This document shows positions 9,205-17,586 of a stretch of 64,000 nt of DNA, piece after piece. The DNA lies in NCBI GenBank assembly GCA_029259715.1, contig JAJDEP010000003.1:427370-491369 (forward strand), written 5' to 3'. A model generated the notes under the pieces. That model had not been told where the DNA came from and made no database searches. It saw nothing but the letters and a program-made list of their open reading frames with translations. Made by a program: the position numbers and the translations under genes. Numbering within the stretch: the first letter of the stretch is position 1; every line of letters begins with the position of its first letter. Source of the DNA: Planctomycetota bacterium. Its GTDB lineage: Bacteria; Planctomycetota; B15-G4.

Positions 9205-9274
9205 GGTTCTCTCCGGCGCGGGGCCGGTCCTCGGTGTTCGGTTGTGGTGGTTGGTTATCCGCTGCTCGTGGCGG

Positions 9275-10216
9275 CTACTCGATGAACAGTGCGCTCACGG
9301 ACGAAGCGGTGTGGATGTTCTCGATGGCCTGGGCGAGCAAGGGCGCCACGCTCAGGGTCTCGATGCGGTCGGGATACGGGGCCAGGGGGCGCACGGTATC
9401 CGTCACGAAGATTTTCTTCACGTCACTCTTCTCGATGCGCTCGAGGGCCGAGCCGCAGAAAAGGCCGTGGGTGGCCGCGATGTAGACGTTTCGGGCCCCG
9501 TGCTCGGCCACCATGCGGGCCGCATCGGTGATCGTCCCGGCGGTGGAGATCATGTCGTCCACCAGGATCACGTCGCTGCCGTCGACGTCGCCGATCATGT
9601 GCTCGGCCGCCACCTGGTCGGGGCCCATGCGGCGCTTGTCGACGATGGCGAAGCGCATGCGCAGCATGCTCGCGTAGGCCCGGGCCATCTTGATGCCGCC
9701 GGCGTCGGGGGCCACGACCACGGTCTTCTCGGGGTCGAGGCTCGCGAAGCGCTCGCGGAAAACCGGCTTGGCGTAGAGGTGGTCGACGGGCACGTCGAAG
9801 AAGCCCTGGATCTGCGGCGCATGCAGGTCCATCGTCAGCACGCGGTCGACGCCCGCCGTGGTGAGCATGTTCGCCACCAGCTTGGCGGTGATCGGCACGC
9901 GTCCCTCGTCCTTGCGGTCCTTGCGCGCGTAACCGAAGTACGGGATCACGGCGGTGATGCGCCCCACCGACGACCGCACGCAGCAGTCGATCAGCACGAG
10001 CAGCTCCATCACCGCTTCGTTCACCGGCGGACAGGTCGGGTTGAGGATGAACACATCCCGTCCGCGCATGTCCTCGTTGATCTTGACGTCGATTTCGCCG
10101 TCCGGGAAGCGGGCGACATGTGCGTCGGTGAGCGGCGTGTCGAGCAGCTCAGCGATCGAGCGCGAGAGCTCGGGGTGAGCGGTGCCCGAGAGCAGTCCGA
10201 TGCCGTTGAAGTTCAT
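9275..10216 (-). CDS. prs: Ribose-phosphate pyrophosphokinase (PRPP synthase)
   Basis: It makes PRPP from ribose 5-phosphate and ATP for purine, pyrimidine, His, Trp and NAD synthesis. The 313-residue length is normal. Visible motifs are ARFPDGEIDVKI, the flexible loop YFGYARKDRK, LTMDLHAPQIQGFFDVPVDH, VVAPDAGGIKMARAYA and the PRPP loop ILVDDMISTAGTI. It lies 17 nt downstream of glmU and 70 nt upstream of rplY on the minus strand. Its product is also the substrate of the hypoxanthine phosphoribosyltransferase at 54844-55434. Confidence 0.97.
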   Translation of the reverse strand: MNFNGIGLLSGTAHPELSRSIAELLDTPLTDAHVARFPDGEIDVKINEDMRGRDVFILNPTCPPVNEAVMELLVLIDCCVRSSVGRITAVIPYFGYARKDRKDEGRVPITAKLVANMLTTAGVDRVLTMDLHAPQIQGFFDVPVDHLYAKPVFRERFASLDPEKTVVVAPDAGGIKMARAYASMLRMRFAIVDKRRMGPDQVAAEHMIGDVDGSDVILVDDMISTAGTITDAARMVAEHGARNVYIAATHGLFCGSALERIEKSDVKKIFVTDTVRPLAPYPDRIETLSVAPLLAQAIENIHTASSVSALFIE

Positions 10217-10233
10217 GCCTGTGCCGCCCGCCT

Positions 10234-11550
10234 CTAGCCTTTGTCCTGCCTGGGTGCGCCGAGCTTGCGCGCCGGCACTCCCACCCAGACCTCGCCTGCG
10301 CCGATCACGGACGAGCGCGTCACGATGGCACCCGCACCCGTCGCCGCGCCGTGCTTGAGTTCCGCCGGCGCCACGATGACCGTGCCACTGCCGATGAACA
10401 CCCGGTCACCGATGATCGTCGCGTGCTTGTCCCGTCCATCGTAGTTGGCCGTGATGGTACCCGCACCGATGTTGCTGGCGGAACCGACCTGCGTGTCGCC
10501 CAGGTAGGTGAGGTGCTTGGCCTTGCTCTTGGGGCCGAGCACGGTCTTCTTGGTCTCGACGAAGTTGCCCACCTCGGACCCGGCCTGCATCACCGTGCCC
10601 TCCCTCAGGTGGCTGAACGGGCCCACCTCGCAGCCCTCGGCGATACGGGTGGCCCCTTCGATGACCGAACAGGGCAGGATCCGGGCGCCCGGCGCGATGA
10701 TCACGTCGGCGTCGATCCAGGTGGTGTCGGGATCCACGATCTCGACCCCGTTGAGCAGGTGTCCGGCCAGGATGCGCTCGCGCAGGACCGACCGCACGAG
10801 GGCCAGGTCCTGTTGGTCGTTGAAGCCCAGCAGGTCCTCGGGCTCCTCCCAACAGAGGGCGGCGGCGGGCCGCCCCTCGGAGCGGGCCTGGGCCAGGATG
10901 TCGGTGAGGTAGACCTCACCCTGGGCATTGTCGCTGCCCAGGCGGCTCAGAGCCTCGAGGGCCCAACCGCCGTCGAGCACCCAGACGCCGGCGTTGACCT
11001 CGTCGATGGCCAGGGTCTCGTCGTCGGCATCCGCCGCCTCCACGATGGCGGTGGGCTCACCGGTGGCATCGCGGACGAGGCGCCCATAGGCGCCCGGCGC
11101 GGCGATGCGGGTGGTCAGGACGGTCACGGCCGCCTGCTTCTCGTGATGCAGGGACAAAAGAGAGGTGAGGGCGGCTCCCGGGATCAGCGGCGTATCGCCG
11201 TTGATCACCAGCACGGGGCCGGTCGTTCCCTGGAGGGCTCCGCGGGCCGCCAGCACAGCGTCACCGGTGCCGCGGGGCTGCTCCTGGCGGGCGAATTCGA
11301 CGGCGGGACCGGGAATAGGCCGTTTCTCGCCCGATTTCGAGGCTTCAGGGCGATCCAGGGCCTCCCGGCAGGCCGCTTCGTGGGCTCCGACCACCACGAT
11401 GATCCGCTCGGGATCCAGGGCCGAGGCCATGTCGAAAGGGTAGCGCAGGGCCGGCCGTCCCCAGAGGGGGACCAGGACCTTGGGGCGGGATCCGCCGAGG
11501 CGCTTGCCCTCACCCGCGGCGAGGATGACGACGTTGAGCGAGGCTGCCAT
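10234..11550 (-). CDS. glmU: UDP-N-acetylglucosamine pyrophosphorylase / glucosamine-1-phosphate N-acetyltransferase
   Basis: GlmU makes UDP-GlcNAc, the precursor of peptidoglycan and of lipid A made by the lpx genes in this window. The 438-residue protein has an N-terminal nucleotidyltransferase (about 1-235: LAAGEGKRLGGSRPKVLVPL, then INGDTPLI and EVYLTDIL). The C-terminal half is a hexapeptide beta-helix acetyltransferase (NFVETKKTVLGPKSKAKHL, then NIGAGTITANYDG). Both active domains look complete. It is the most upstream gene of the minus-strand housekeeping block. Confidence 0.96.
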   Translation of the reverse strand: MAASLNVVILAAGEGKRLGGSRPKVLVPLWGRPALRYPFDMASALDPERIIVVVGAHEAACREALDRPEASKSGEKRPIPGPAVEFARQEQPRGTGDAVLAARGALQGTTGPVLVINGDTPLIPGAALTSLLSLHHEKQAAVTVLTTRIAAPGAYGRLVRDATGEPTAIVEAADADDETLAIDEVNAGVWVLDGGWALEALSRLGSDNAQGEVYLTDILAQARSEGRPAAALCWEEPEDLLGFNDQQDLALVRSVLRERILAGHLLNGVEIVDPDTTWIDADVIIAPGARILPCSVIEGATRIAEGCEVGPFSHLREGTVMQAGSEVGNFVETKKTVLGPKSKAKHLTYLGDTQVGSASNIGAGTITANYDGRDKHATIIGDRVFIGSGTVIVAPAELKHGAATGAGAIVTRSSVIGAGEVWVGVPARKLGAPRQDKG

Positions 11551-12013
11551 GGCGCCCTGTCCGGGGCCGGCCCGCCGGCCGGAGGAGTCGCCCTTCGGAG
11601 AGGGCGGAAAAAGGGCCAGAGGCTGTCAAATCAGGCCGATATGGTCAAGGTCGGCCCCCGGATCCTCAGCGGAAGGTCGACGCATGACCGGCAGGGCCCG
11701 GAATCTCCGCAAAGCCTCACGATCCTCGAAAATTCGCAAACACTGCATATGCGCCTCGGTTGACACTTTTCCCAGGCAGGGATAGGCTCCATTCCCTCGG
11801 CGGGGCTCCCCGAAGTTTGCCTTCCGTCGTTGTTCGGCCTGATCGGCACACCATCGTTTCCACCACCTGGGATTCCTGTCAGACCTTGTAGGTCCCGATC
11901 TCCCCCCGGTTCCTCGGCCCTCGGCATAGGTCCAGGGGAAAGATCACACGCAGTCCACCCAACTGTTCTCCTGTCTAGTTTCACATTCCTCCTCTCCTGT
12001 TGAGGATCACAGC
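11551..12013. other. 463-bp divergent intergenic region
   Basis: This gap separates glmU (minus) from the secreted protein gene at 12014 (plus). The part from 11640 to 12013 is less GC-rich than its surroundings and contains a good plus-strand promoter (11760-11788) followed by a leader of roughly 220 nt. The sequence just before the ATG has GAGG at a usable distance. No coding sequence or RNA gene is recognisable in it, and I found no convincing promoter for glmU. Confidence 0.6.
11760..11788 (+). promoter_or_regulatory. Consensus-like promoter for the secreted protein gene at 12014
   Basis: TTGACA (11760-11765), a 17-nt spacer, then TAGGCT (11783-11788). The -35 box is a perfect match to the sigma-70 consensus, the -10 box is weaker. 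The predicted start near 11795 leaves a leader of about 219 nt. Confidence 0.55.
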
Positions 12014-13672
12014 ATGATGTTTGGCAAGCGTCTCACGGCCGTTGGATTCGGTCTGGCTGCTGGCCTGCTCATTTCGAGCAACGCCAACGCCCAGAACGAA
12101 AACAACTGGCACGCGCTGACCAACGACTTCGACGGCATCTTCCTCGCTTCGGCGGGTGGTGGCGCGGGTCCGACGGCTACAGCGAACAAGGATGATGGTG
12201 TTGGTACGTGGCTGCCCGGCGAGGACCTTCGCGGTTCGACCCTGGCCACGTTCTCCAGCGACTTCGGTTTCAAGCTGATCGACATCGAGCACATCGCCTG
12301 CTTCTTTATGCCTGGCGGCGGCGCGGGTCCCGGTCAGTGGCAGCCCGACTTCCTTTGGTTCGAGTACGACGGTCGTAACTCGATGAACCCCGACGTCTTC
12401 ACCAACCCCACCTGCACCGGCGCTGGCCTCATCGCTGGTACGGGCGGCATCGGTGCCCCCCTCGGTGATCCGCCGGCGACTTCCGCCAGCTTGATCGTCG
12501 CTGGTCTGCCGACCTTCATCGGCACGGGTTCCTTTGTCGGTCCGAACAACGGACTCGTCCCGACTTCGCAGGGCGGAACGCTCACCTACATCGGTGGCTT
12601 CTTCCTCGCCAGCTCGGACGGTTCCACGTTCGGTGTTCCCACGGGTTGCTTCTCGTTTGATCTCGGCCTGGTCCCGACTTCGGTCGTGAGTGAGGACGAC
12701 ATCGACGGTTGGTGGCACTGGCGTCGTCACGGCGACTCGCCGGTTTCGAACAACTACGTCGGCTACACGTTCACCGAGCAGACTGTCAACATGTCGCACT
12801 CGATGTTCACCGGTAGCAGTATCGGTAACTCAGCCACGGGCTTCGTTCAGTTGCTGCCCGCGGTGTTCGACTACAACTACAGCCACACGTCGATGGAAGC
12901 GTCGCTCAGCGCCGCCATGTCGCCGTCGGCTCCGACAGTCGGCACGTACTACACCAACACCGCGGTGACCAACAACACGTTCGGTGGCACGATTGACATC
13001 AACATGGGTTACGACGTCGGACGCGGTTCTTCGACGCTCAGCCTTGCTGGTGCCACGGGCTACGCCGACGTGAACGACCTCCCGGGCCCGGCCGGCGTTC
13101 TCGCCGCTCAGGATCCGGCTGGTGGTAACGCTGGTGGTGGTTCGAGCCTGGCCTCGATCGGTCTCCACGGTTGGGACACGCGCGACTACGATGGCGACGG
13201 TGTCGCTAACGGCGTCCGCACCCGTGTCGCCTGGATGGGCGTCAACAACGAGCAGTTCTTCAAGCTCGGTTCTGACGCTGGCACCCAGCTCGACATCGTC
13301 CCGTCCGCTGGTGTTCGCGTTCCGATCGCGACCAACGCCGGTACGCTGTTCCCGGGCTTCGACTTCCCGTCGAGCCTGACGCTGACGTTGCTGCTGCTGT
13401 TCACGCACGACGCGATTCCGACGGCTGGCTTCCCTGATCCTCAGGGTTTCCCGGCTGGGGCCACCGGCAAGCACCACATCGCCGGTACCTCGCAGCACTT
13501 CCCGTCGGGCAGTGCATCGGGCGGTCGTTGCTTCGGCGCCACGGGTCCCTTCGCTCCGACGGCTCTGTCGTTGTCGCTGGGTACCTCCGGCCTGAACGCT
13601 GGTGGCGACCTCGACTGGAACCCGGCCGTTGCGTCGGCTTCCGGTCGTAAGACGATGTTCGTCTTCGATTGA
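12014..13672 (+). CDS. Secreted protein of unknown function, probably highly expressed
   Basis: This 552-residue protein has a clear signal peptide (KRLTAVGFGLAAGLLISSNA, cleavage after ANA). The mature part is rich in Gly, Ser, Thr, Asn and aromatic residues, with few charged residues; I do not recognise a domain. A stretch near 394-402 (DYDGDGVAN) resembles a calcium-binding Asp loop. Codon choice differs from neighbours: GGT, GCT, CGT and GTT are frequent where other genes here use C or G in third position, as in highly expressed genes. It has its own promoter and terminator and stands alone. An abundant surface or extracellular protein is a reasonable guess. Confidence 0.8.
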   Translation: MMFGKRLTAVGFGLAAGLLISSNANAQNENNWHALTNDFDGIFLASAGGGAGPTATANKDDGVGTWLPGEDLRGSTLATFSSDFGFKLIDIEHIACFFMPGGGAGPGQWQPDFLWFEYDGRNSMNPDVFTNPTCTGAGLIAGTGGIGAPLGDPPATSASLIVAGLPTFIGTGSFVGPNNGLVPTSQGGTLTYIGGFFLASSDGSTFGVPTGCFSFDLGLVPTSVVSEDDIDGWWHWRRHGDSPVSNNYVGYTFTEQTVNMSHSMFTGSSIGNSATGFVQLLPAVFDYNYSHTSMEASLSAAMSPSAPTVGTYYTNTAVTNNTFGGTIDINMGYDVGRGSSTLSLAGATGYADVNDLPGPAGVLAAQDPAGGNAGGGSSLASIGLHGWDTRDYDGDGVANGVRTRVAWMGVNNEQFFKLGSDAGTQLDIVPSAGVRVPIATNAGTLFPGFDFPSSLTLTLLLLFTHDAIPTAGFPDPQGFPAGATGKHHIAGTSQHFPSGSASGGRCFGATGPFAPTALSLSLGTSGLNAGGDLDWNPAVASASGRKTMFVFD

Positions 13673-13713
13673 TCTGAAGCGAACGTTGGGACCGGCCTCG
13701 AGTCGGTCAAAAG

Positions 13714-13743
13714 GAGCCCTCCTCACTTCGGTGAGGGGGGCTC
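13714..13743 (+). terminator. Bidirectional hairpin terminator between convergent genes
   Basis: GAGCCCTCCTCAC and GTGAGGGGGGCTC form a 13-bp stem (one G-U pair) closed by a TTCG tetraloop. It is flanked by AAAA on the left and TTCCCATTT on the right. It lies 41 nt after the stop of the secreted protein gene and before the convergent patatin stop, so it can serve both. Confidence 0.8.
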
Positions 13744-13833
13744 TTCCCATTTCAGGGCGGGCTGCCAAAGCCGCGCCTTGCAGAAGAGAGGCGCAGCCCG
13801 CCGAAGGCCGCCGATCTCAGAGGGGCGCGGGCC

Positions 13834-14769
13834 TCAGAGAGGTGCGGGCGCTCCCCGACGCTCATCGAGCAGAGCTACGATGGACGGCAGCGCCGCCTCC
13901 GTCGCCGCCGCGCCGGCCGCCACCACCTCGACGGGGTTGCCCGCGTCGAGCCAGCTCCGGTGGCTGAGGTCGGGCGAGAGCACCACGTCCGCGAAGTCCG
14001 AGCGGCGGCGGTTGGACAGGCGCGTCGCGATGTCCTGCGAGCGGAACAGGACGTCGAGGCCCACCTGACCGTCAGCTGACGGAGCCAGGCCGGCCGAGAG
14101 ATCGACGGCCACCACCCGCGTGGCGCCCAGGCTGCGAGCGGGACGGGTCGGGAGGTTGTCGACCAGGCCGGCGTCGCACAGCAGCGCGCCGTCGCGGCTC
14201 GTCGGCGGGAAGAAGCCGGGCACCGCACTCGACCCCACCACCGCGCTGACCAGGTCCCCCGACGTGATCACCACTTCCTCACCGTTGACGAGGTTGAGCG
14301 CGCAGATGGCCAGCGGGATCGCCAGGTCTTCCATCTGCGCCATGGGTACGAGGCTGCGCACGATGTGTCGTAGCGGTGCGCCACCGAAGGCGCTCGGCCG
14401 GCGGAACATGCGTTCGAACGCGACCTGCCGGCGGATGCCCGAGAGCAATCGCCCCACCAGGCCCGACCCGGGACGGTCGCCGTTGACCCGCGAGAGGCTG
14501 GGCAGGTGGCGCAGGAACTCGCCCGAGCCGGTGAAGCTCACGGCCCGCTCGGCGACGGCCTCCACGCTGCCCAGAGCGCAGTACATCCCGCCGATGAGCG
14601 CGCCCGCACTCGTCCCGACCACGCGCTCGACGGGAATGCCGGCCTGCTGCAGCACCTGCAGGACGCCGATGTGAGCGAGGCCCTTGAAGCCGCCGCCCCC
14701 GAGGACGAGCGTCACGCCCGCCCCGCCCGCCTGTCGTGAATCCTCGCGGTCAGTCACCGTCACTCCCAT
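13834..14769 (-). CDS. Patatin-like phospholipase family protein
   Basis: A serine acyl hydrolase of 311 residues. The oxyanion-hole motif GGGGFKGLAHIGVL is at about 25-38, the nucleophile elbow GTSAGAL at about 53-59, and the catalytic Asp in LLCDAGLVDNLP (DGG/DGA-type dyad motif). No signal peptide or transmembrane segment is seen, so it resembles the bacterial cytoplasmic YchK/RssA type. The substrate cannot be read from the sequence. It is divergent from the Hpt gene and ends at the shared terminator. Confidence 0.9.
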   Translation of the reverse strand: MGVTVTDREDSRQAGGAGVTLVLGGGGFKGLAHIGVLQVLQQAGIPVERVVGTSAGALIGGMYCALGSVEAVAERAVSFTGSGEFLRHLPSLSRVNGDRPGSGLVGRLLSGIRRQVAFERMFRRPSAFGGAPLRHIVRSLVPMAQMEDLAIPLAICALNLVNGEEVVITSGDLVSAVVGSSAVPGFFPPTSRDGALLCDAGLVDNLPTRPARSLGATRVVAVDLSAGLAPSADGQVGLDVLFRSQDIATRLSNRRRSDFADVVLSPDLSHRSWLDAGNPVEVVAAGAAATEAALPSIVALLDERRGAPAPL

Positions 14770-14929
14770 GCATGGGGCACCTCACATTCGCCTGCTCGGC
14801 CCCATGCTCCCATCGGCGCAGGCGCCAATCACCCTGAAGAGCCGGTTGCCGCCGGCCTCGGACGCCGATCAGGCACAAGTCTTGAGCTCCGGCGGGTCGA
14901 AGAGTGGGAGGACCTCTCGGGAGCGGACC

Positions 14930-15340
14930 ATGGACTTCGACCTGACACGCTCGATCCGGCGTCGACACACCGTCGCTTTCGGCGGCGAAACCGTGCTCTG
15001 CGTCGACACGCTGCACGAGCTCGCCGATCTCGGGGGCACGACGCTGCTGGCCGAGGTCGCGCAGCTGTTTCTCGAGGACGCCGAGCAGCGGGTCGGCGAC
15101 ATGGTCGCCGCGCTCGACGCGGGCAACCTCGATGGCGTCCGTTCGGCAGCCCACGCCCTCAAGTCCGGGGCCGCGAGCGTCGGTGCCCGCCCTCTGGCGC
15201 GCGCCCTCCAGTGCCTCGAGACCGAGGCCGCCCAGGGCGACGAGGACGCCGCCGCCCGCCTGGTGGTGCACTGCTGCGGCATGCTGCCCGAAGTCCGCCG
15301 CAGCCTCGAAGACCTGCGCGACGGGGCCGGCACGCTCTAG
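14930..15340 (+). CDS. Histidine phosphotransfer (Hpt) domain protein
   Basis: A single-domain, 136-residue protein. The phosphoacceptor is His75 in RSAAHALKSGAASVGA, the Hpt signature, within a predicted four-helix bundle (TLLAEVAQLFLEDAEQRV at 37-54; MLPEVRRSLEDLRDG near the end). The ATG at 14930 has GGGAG upstream; longer readings would run into the patatin gene. It converges with the hybrid histidine kinase at 15376-17397 (35 nt between stops), which has a receiver domain but no Hpt domain. It is therefore the probable phosphorelay partner. Confidence 0.88.
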   Translation: MDFDLTRSIRRRHTVAFGGETVLCVDTLHELADLGGTTLLAEVAQLFLEDAEQRVGDMVAALDAGNLDGVRSAAHALKSGAASVGARPLARALQCLETEAAQGDEDAAARLVVHCCGMLPEVRRSLEDLRDGAGTL

Positions 15341-15375
15341 ACGCCCGTGCTCGTCCCCGTGCTCGTCCCCGCGTT

Positions 15376-17397
15376 CTAACCCACGCGCGACGAGGACCAA
15401 CGTCGCAGGACGGCCGCCAGCTTCGACGCGTCGATGGGCTTCACCGCATGGTCGTCCATGCCGGCCTCCCGGCAACGCTCGGCATCACCCGCCAGGGCGC
15501 TCGCGGTGAGCGCCACCACGGGCAACCGCTCGGCCGTACCCCGCTGCTGCTCGAGTCGGCGGATGCGACGCGTCGCCTCCCACCCGTCGAGGTTGGGCAT
15601 CTGGCAGTCCATCAAGACCAGGGCGTAGTCGCGCTGTGCGAGCATCTCCAGGGCCACGTGGCCGTCGGCCGCGACGTCACAGGTGTGCCCGAGACGATTC
15701 AGCATGCCCACGACCACGCGCTGATTGACGGGGTTGTCCTCGGCCACCAGCACGTGCAGGGGACCGCCTTCCGACGCCCCTTCATCGGCGGCCCCGGCGC
15801 CCGCGTCCGTCGCAATCTCCGAGGCTGTCTCCGAATCGGTTCCCGTCGCGACCGATGACGGATCGCCGTGCTCGGGCCCGGTGTCGGGCCGTGCGAGGTG
15901 AACGGCGCACCAGAAGGTCGAGCCGATGCCCACCTCGCTCTGCACACCCACCTCGCCGCCCATGGCCTCCGCCAGCTCCTTGCAGATCAGCAGGCCCAGC
16001 CCGCTGCCACCGAAGCGTCGCGTGTCCGAGGCATCGACCTGGCTGAACAGCTTGAACAGCCGGTCGCGCCGATCGGGAGCGATGCCGATGCCCGTGTCGG
16101 CCACCGCGATGCCGAGCCGGAAGCCGCCATCCGTCGCGGGGCCCCCTTCGAGCGAGACCACGATGGAGCCCTCGCTCGTGAACTTCACGGCGTTGCTGAG
16201 GAAGTTGAGCACGATCTGACGCAGTCGTCCCGAGTCGCCCACCAGGCACGCCGGCACCGCGGCGTCGACGCGGACGTCGATGCTCAGCCCCTTGTCGGAG
16301 GCCGCCGGGCGGAACACCTGCGCCGCGCCCGCGACCACGGCGCGCACGTCGAACTCCGCGTGCTCGAGCTCGAGCCGCCCCGCCTCGATCTTGGAGACGT
16401 CGAGCACGTCGTCGATGAGGCGCATGAGGTCGCCGCCGCAGTCGGCGATGGTGGACGCCAGCTCCTGCTGCTCGGCATCCAGCGCGGTCTCCTGCAGCAG
16501 GCGCGCCATGCCCAGCACGCCGTTCATGGGTGTACGGATCTCGTGGCTCATGTTGGCCAGGAAGCGCGTCTTGGCTTCGCTCGCCGCCTCAGCTTCTTGC
16601 GTCGTGCGGGCCAGGCGCTCGTTCACCTCGACCAATTCGTGGGTGCGCTCCGCGACCTTCTCTTCCAAGCGCTCGCGATGCGATTCCAAGGCCCGGTCGC
16701 GGGCCTCGATCTGCCCCAGCATCTCGTTGAAAGCGCCCGCCAACCGCCCCACCTCGTCCTCCGAGTGCTGCTCGGCCCGCAGAGAATAGTCGCGCTTCGA
16801 CGTGACGCGTTCGGCCAGCACGGTCAGCGCTTCGAGGGGGCCGGAGATCACACGCTGCAAGCGCGTGGCCAGCAGTCCGGCCAGGATCAGGGACATGAGC
16901 GCCACCGCGCTCATGGAGCTCATGGTCACGAGCATCTGTTCGGTCAGGCTCTCGAGCGAGAGCGTCAGCCAGACGGTGCCCACCTGTTCGCCGTCGACGA
17001 TCACCGGCCGATAGACGGAGATGGCGTTCTCCGTGAAGCGGTAGCCGGCCACGCCGACGGGGGGCGGCTCCAGCGGGCCGGTCACTTCGGCAGCGACGTA
17101 GCTCGCGAAGCGTCGGCCGTCGGCGTCGTAGAGTCCGGCCAACGGGATGCCGGGACGGGAGGCGAGGGTGCCGAGCAGCCGCTCGGCCTCACCGACGTGA
17201 CGGGCCTGGAGTGCCGGCGCGCACGCCGCCCCCAGGGTCCGCGCCAGGAGGTCGATCTCGGCGGCGGCCGACTCGCGCGTCGCCCGACGCTCGACGACGG
17301 CGAACGCCATGGCCGTGGCCAACAAGGCCACCCCCGCGGTGACGAGCATCACCGCGGTCAGCTTGTCCTGGATGGTGGCGCTCTTCGACGAACCCAT
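15376..17397 (-). CDS. Hybrid sensor histidine kinase with C-terminal receiver domain
   Basis: A membrane sensor of 673 residues. TM1 is at about 13-35, a periplasmic sensor region spans 36-155, and TM2 is at about 158-178. HAMP (180-233) and a coiled coil follow. The HisKA domain carries His285 in ANMSHEIRTPMNG. The ATPase domain has LNFLSNAVKFTSEG, ADTGIGI and FGGSGLGLLICKEL. An acidic linker leads to the REC domain (547-670), with Asp597 in LVLMDCQMPNLDGWEA. The ATG at 17397 has GGAG 9 nt upstream; the frame is open much further but would overlap the divergent gene at 17587. The signal may pass from Asp597 to the adjacent Hpt protein. Confidence 0.94.
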   Translation of the reverse strand: MGSSKSATIQDKLTAVMLVTAGVALLATAMAFAVVERRATRESAAAEIDLLARTLGAACAPALQARHVGEAERLLGTLASRPGIPLAGLYDADGRRFASYVAAEVTGPLEPPPVGVAGYRFTENAISVYRPVIVDGEQVGTVWLTLSLESLTEQMLVTMSSMSAVALMSLILAGLLATRLQRVISGPLEALTVLAERVTSKRDYSLRAEQHSEDEVGRLAGAFNEMLGQIEARDRALESHRERLEEKVAERTHELVEVNERLARTTQEAEAASEAKTRFLANMSHEIRTPMNGVLGMARLLQETALDAEQQELASTIADCGGDLMRLIDDVLDVSKIEAGRLELEHAEFDVRAVVAGAAQVFRPAASDKGLSIDVRVDAAVPACLVGDSGRLRQIVLNFLSNAVKFTSEGSIVVSLEGGPATDGGFRLGIAVADTGIGIAPDRRDRLFKLFSQVDASDTRRFGGSGLGLLICKELAEAMGGEVGVQSEVGIGSTFWCAVHLARPDTGPEHGDPSSVATGTDSETASEIATDAGAGAADEGASEGGPLHVLVAEDNPVNQRVVVGMLNRLGHTCDVAADGHVALEMLAQRDYALVLMDCQMPNLDGWEATRRIRRLEQQRGTAERLPVVALTASALAGDAERCREAGMDDHAVKPIDASKLAAVLRRWSSSRVG

Positions 17398-17477
17398 GGC
17401 GAGGTCTCCTGAGGCGATATCGACCTCAGGCGGCCCGTCGCTGGAGGTCCAATCGGCGGATCCGTGGCCCCACCGCG

Positions 17478-17532
17478 CACCGGCTGCCCACCGGCTGCCC
17501 ACCGGCCCCGCACCGGCCCCGCACCGGCCCCA
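17478..17532. repeat. Five tandem copies of an 11-bp unit in a divergent promoter region
   Basis: Two copies of CACCGGCTGCC are followed by two of CACCGGCCCCG and one of CACCGGCCCCA, with a partial copy (CACCGCG) just before. The period is one DNA helical turn. The array lies between the divergent histidine kinase and the secreted protein at 17587. Confidence 0.9.
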
Positions 17533-17586
17533 AGACCGGGACTCCCTGCTAAGTTGGATCCCGAGCCGCTCATCGGAGGAGACCCC

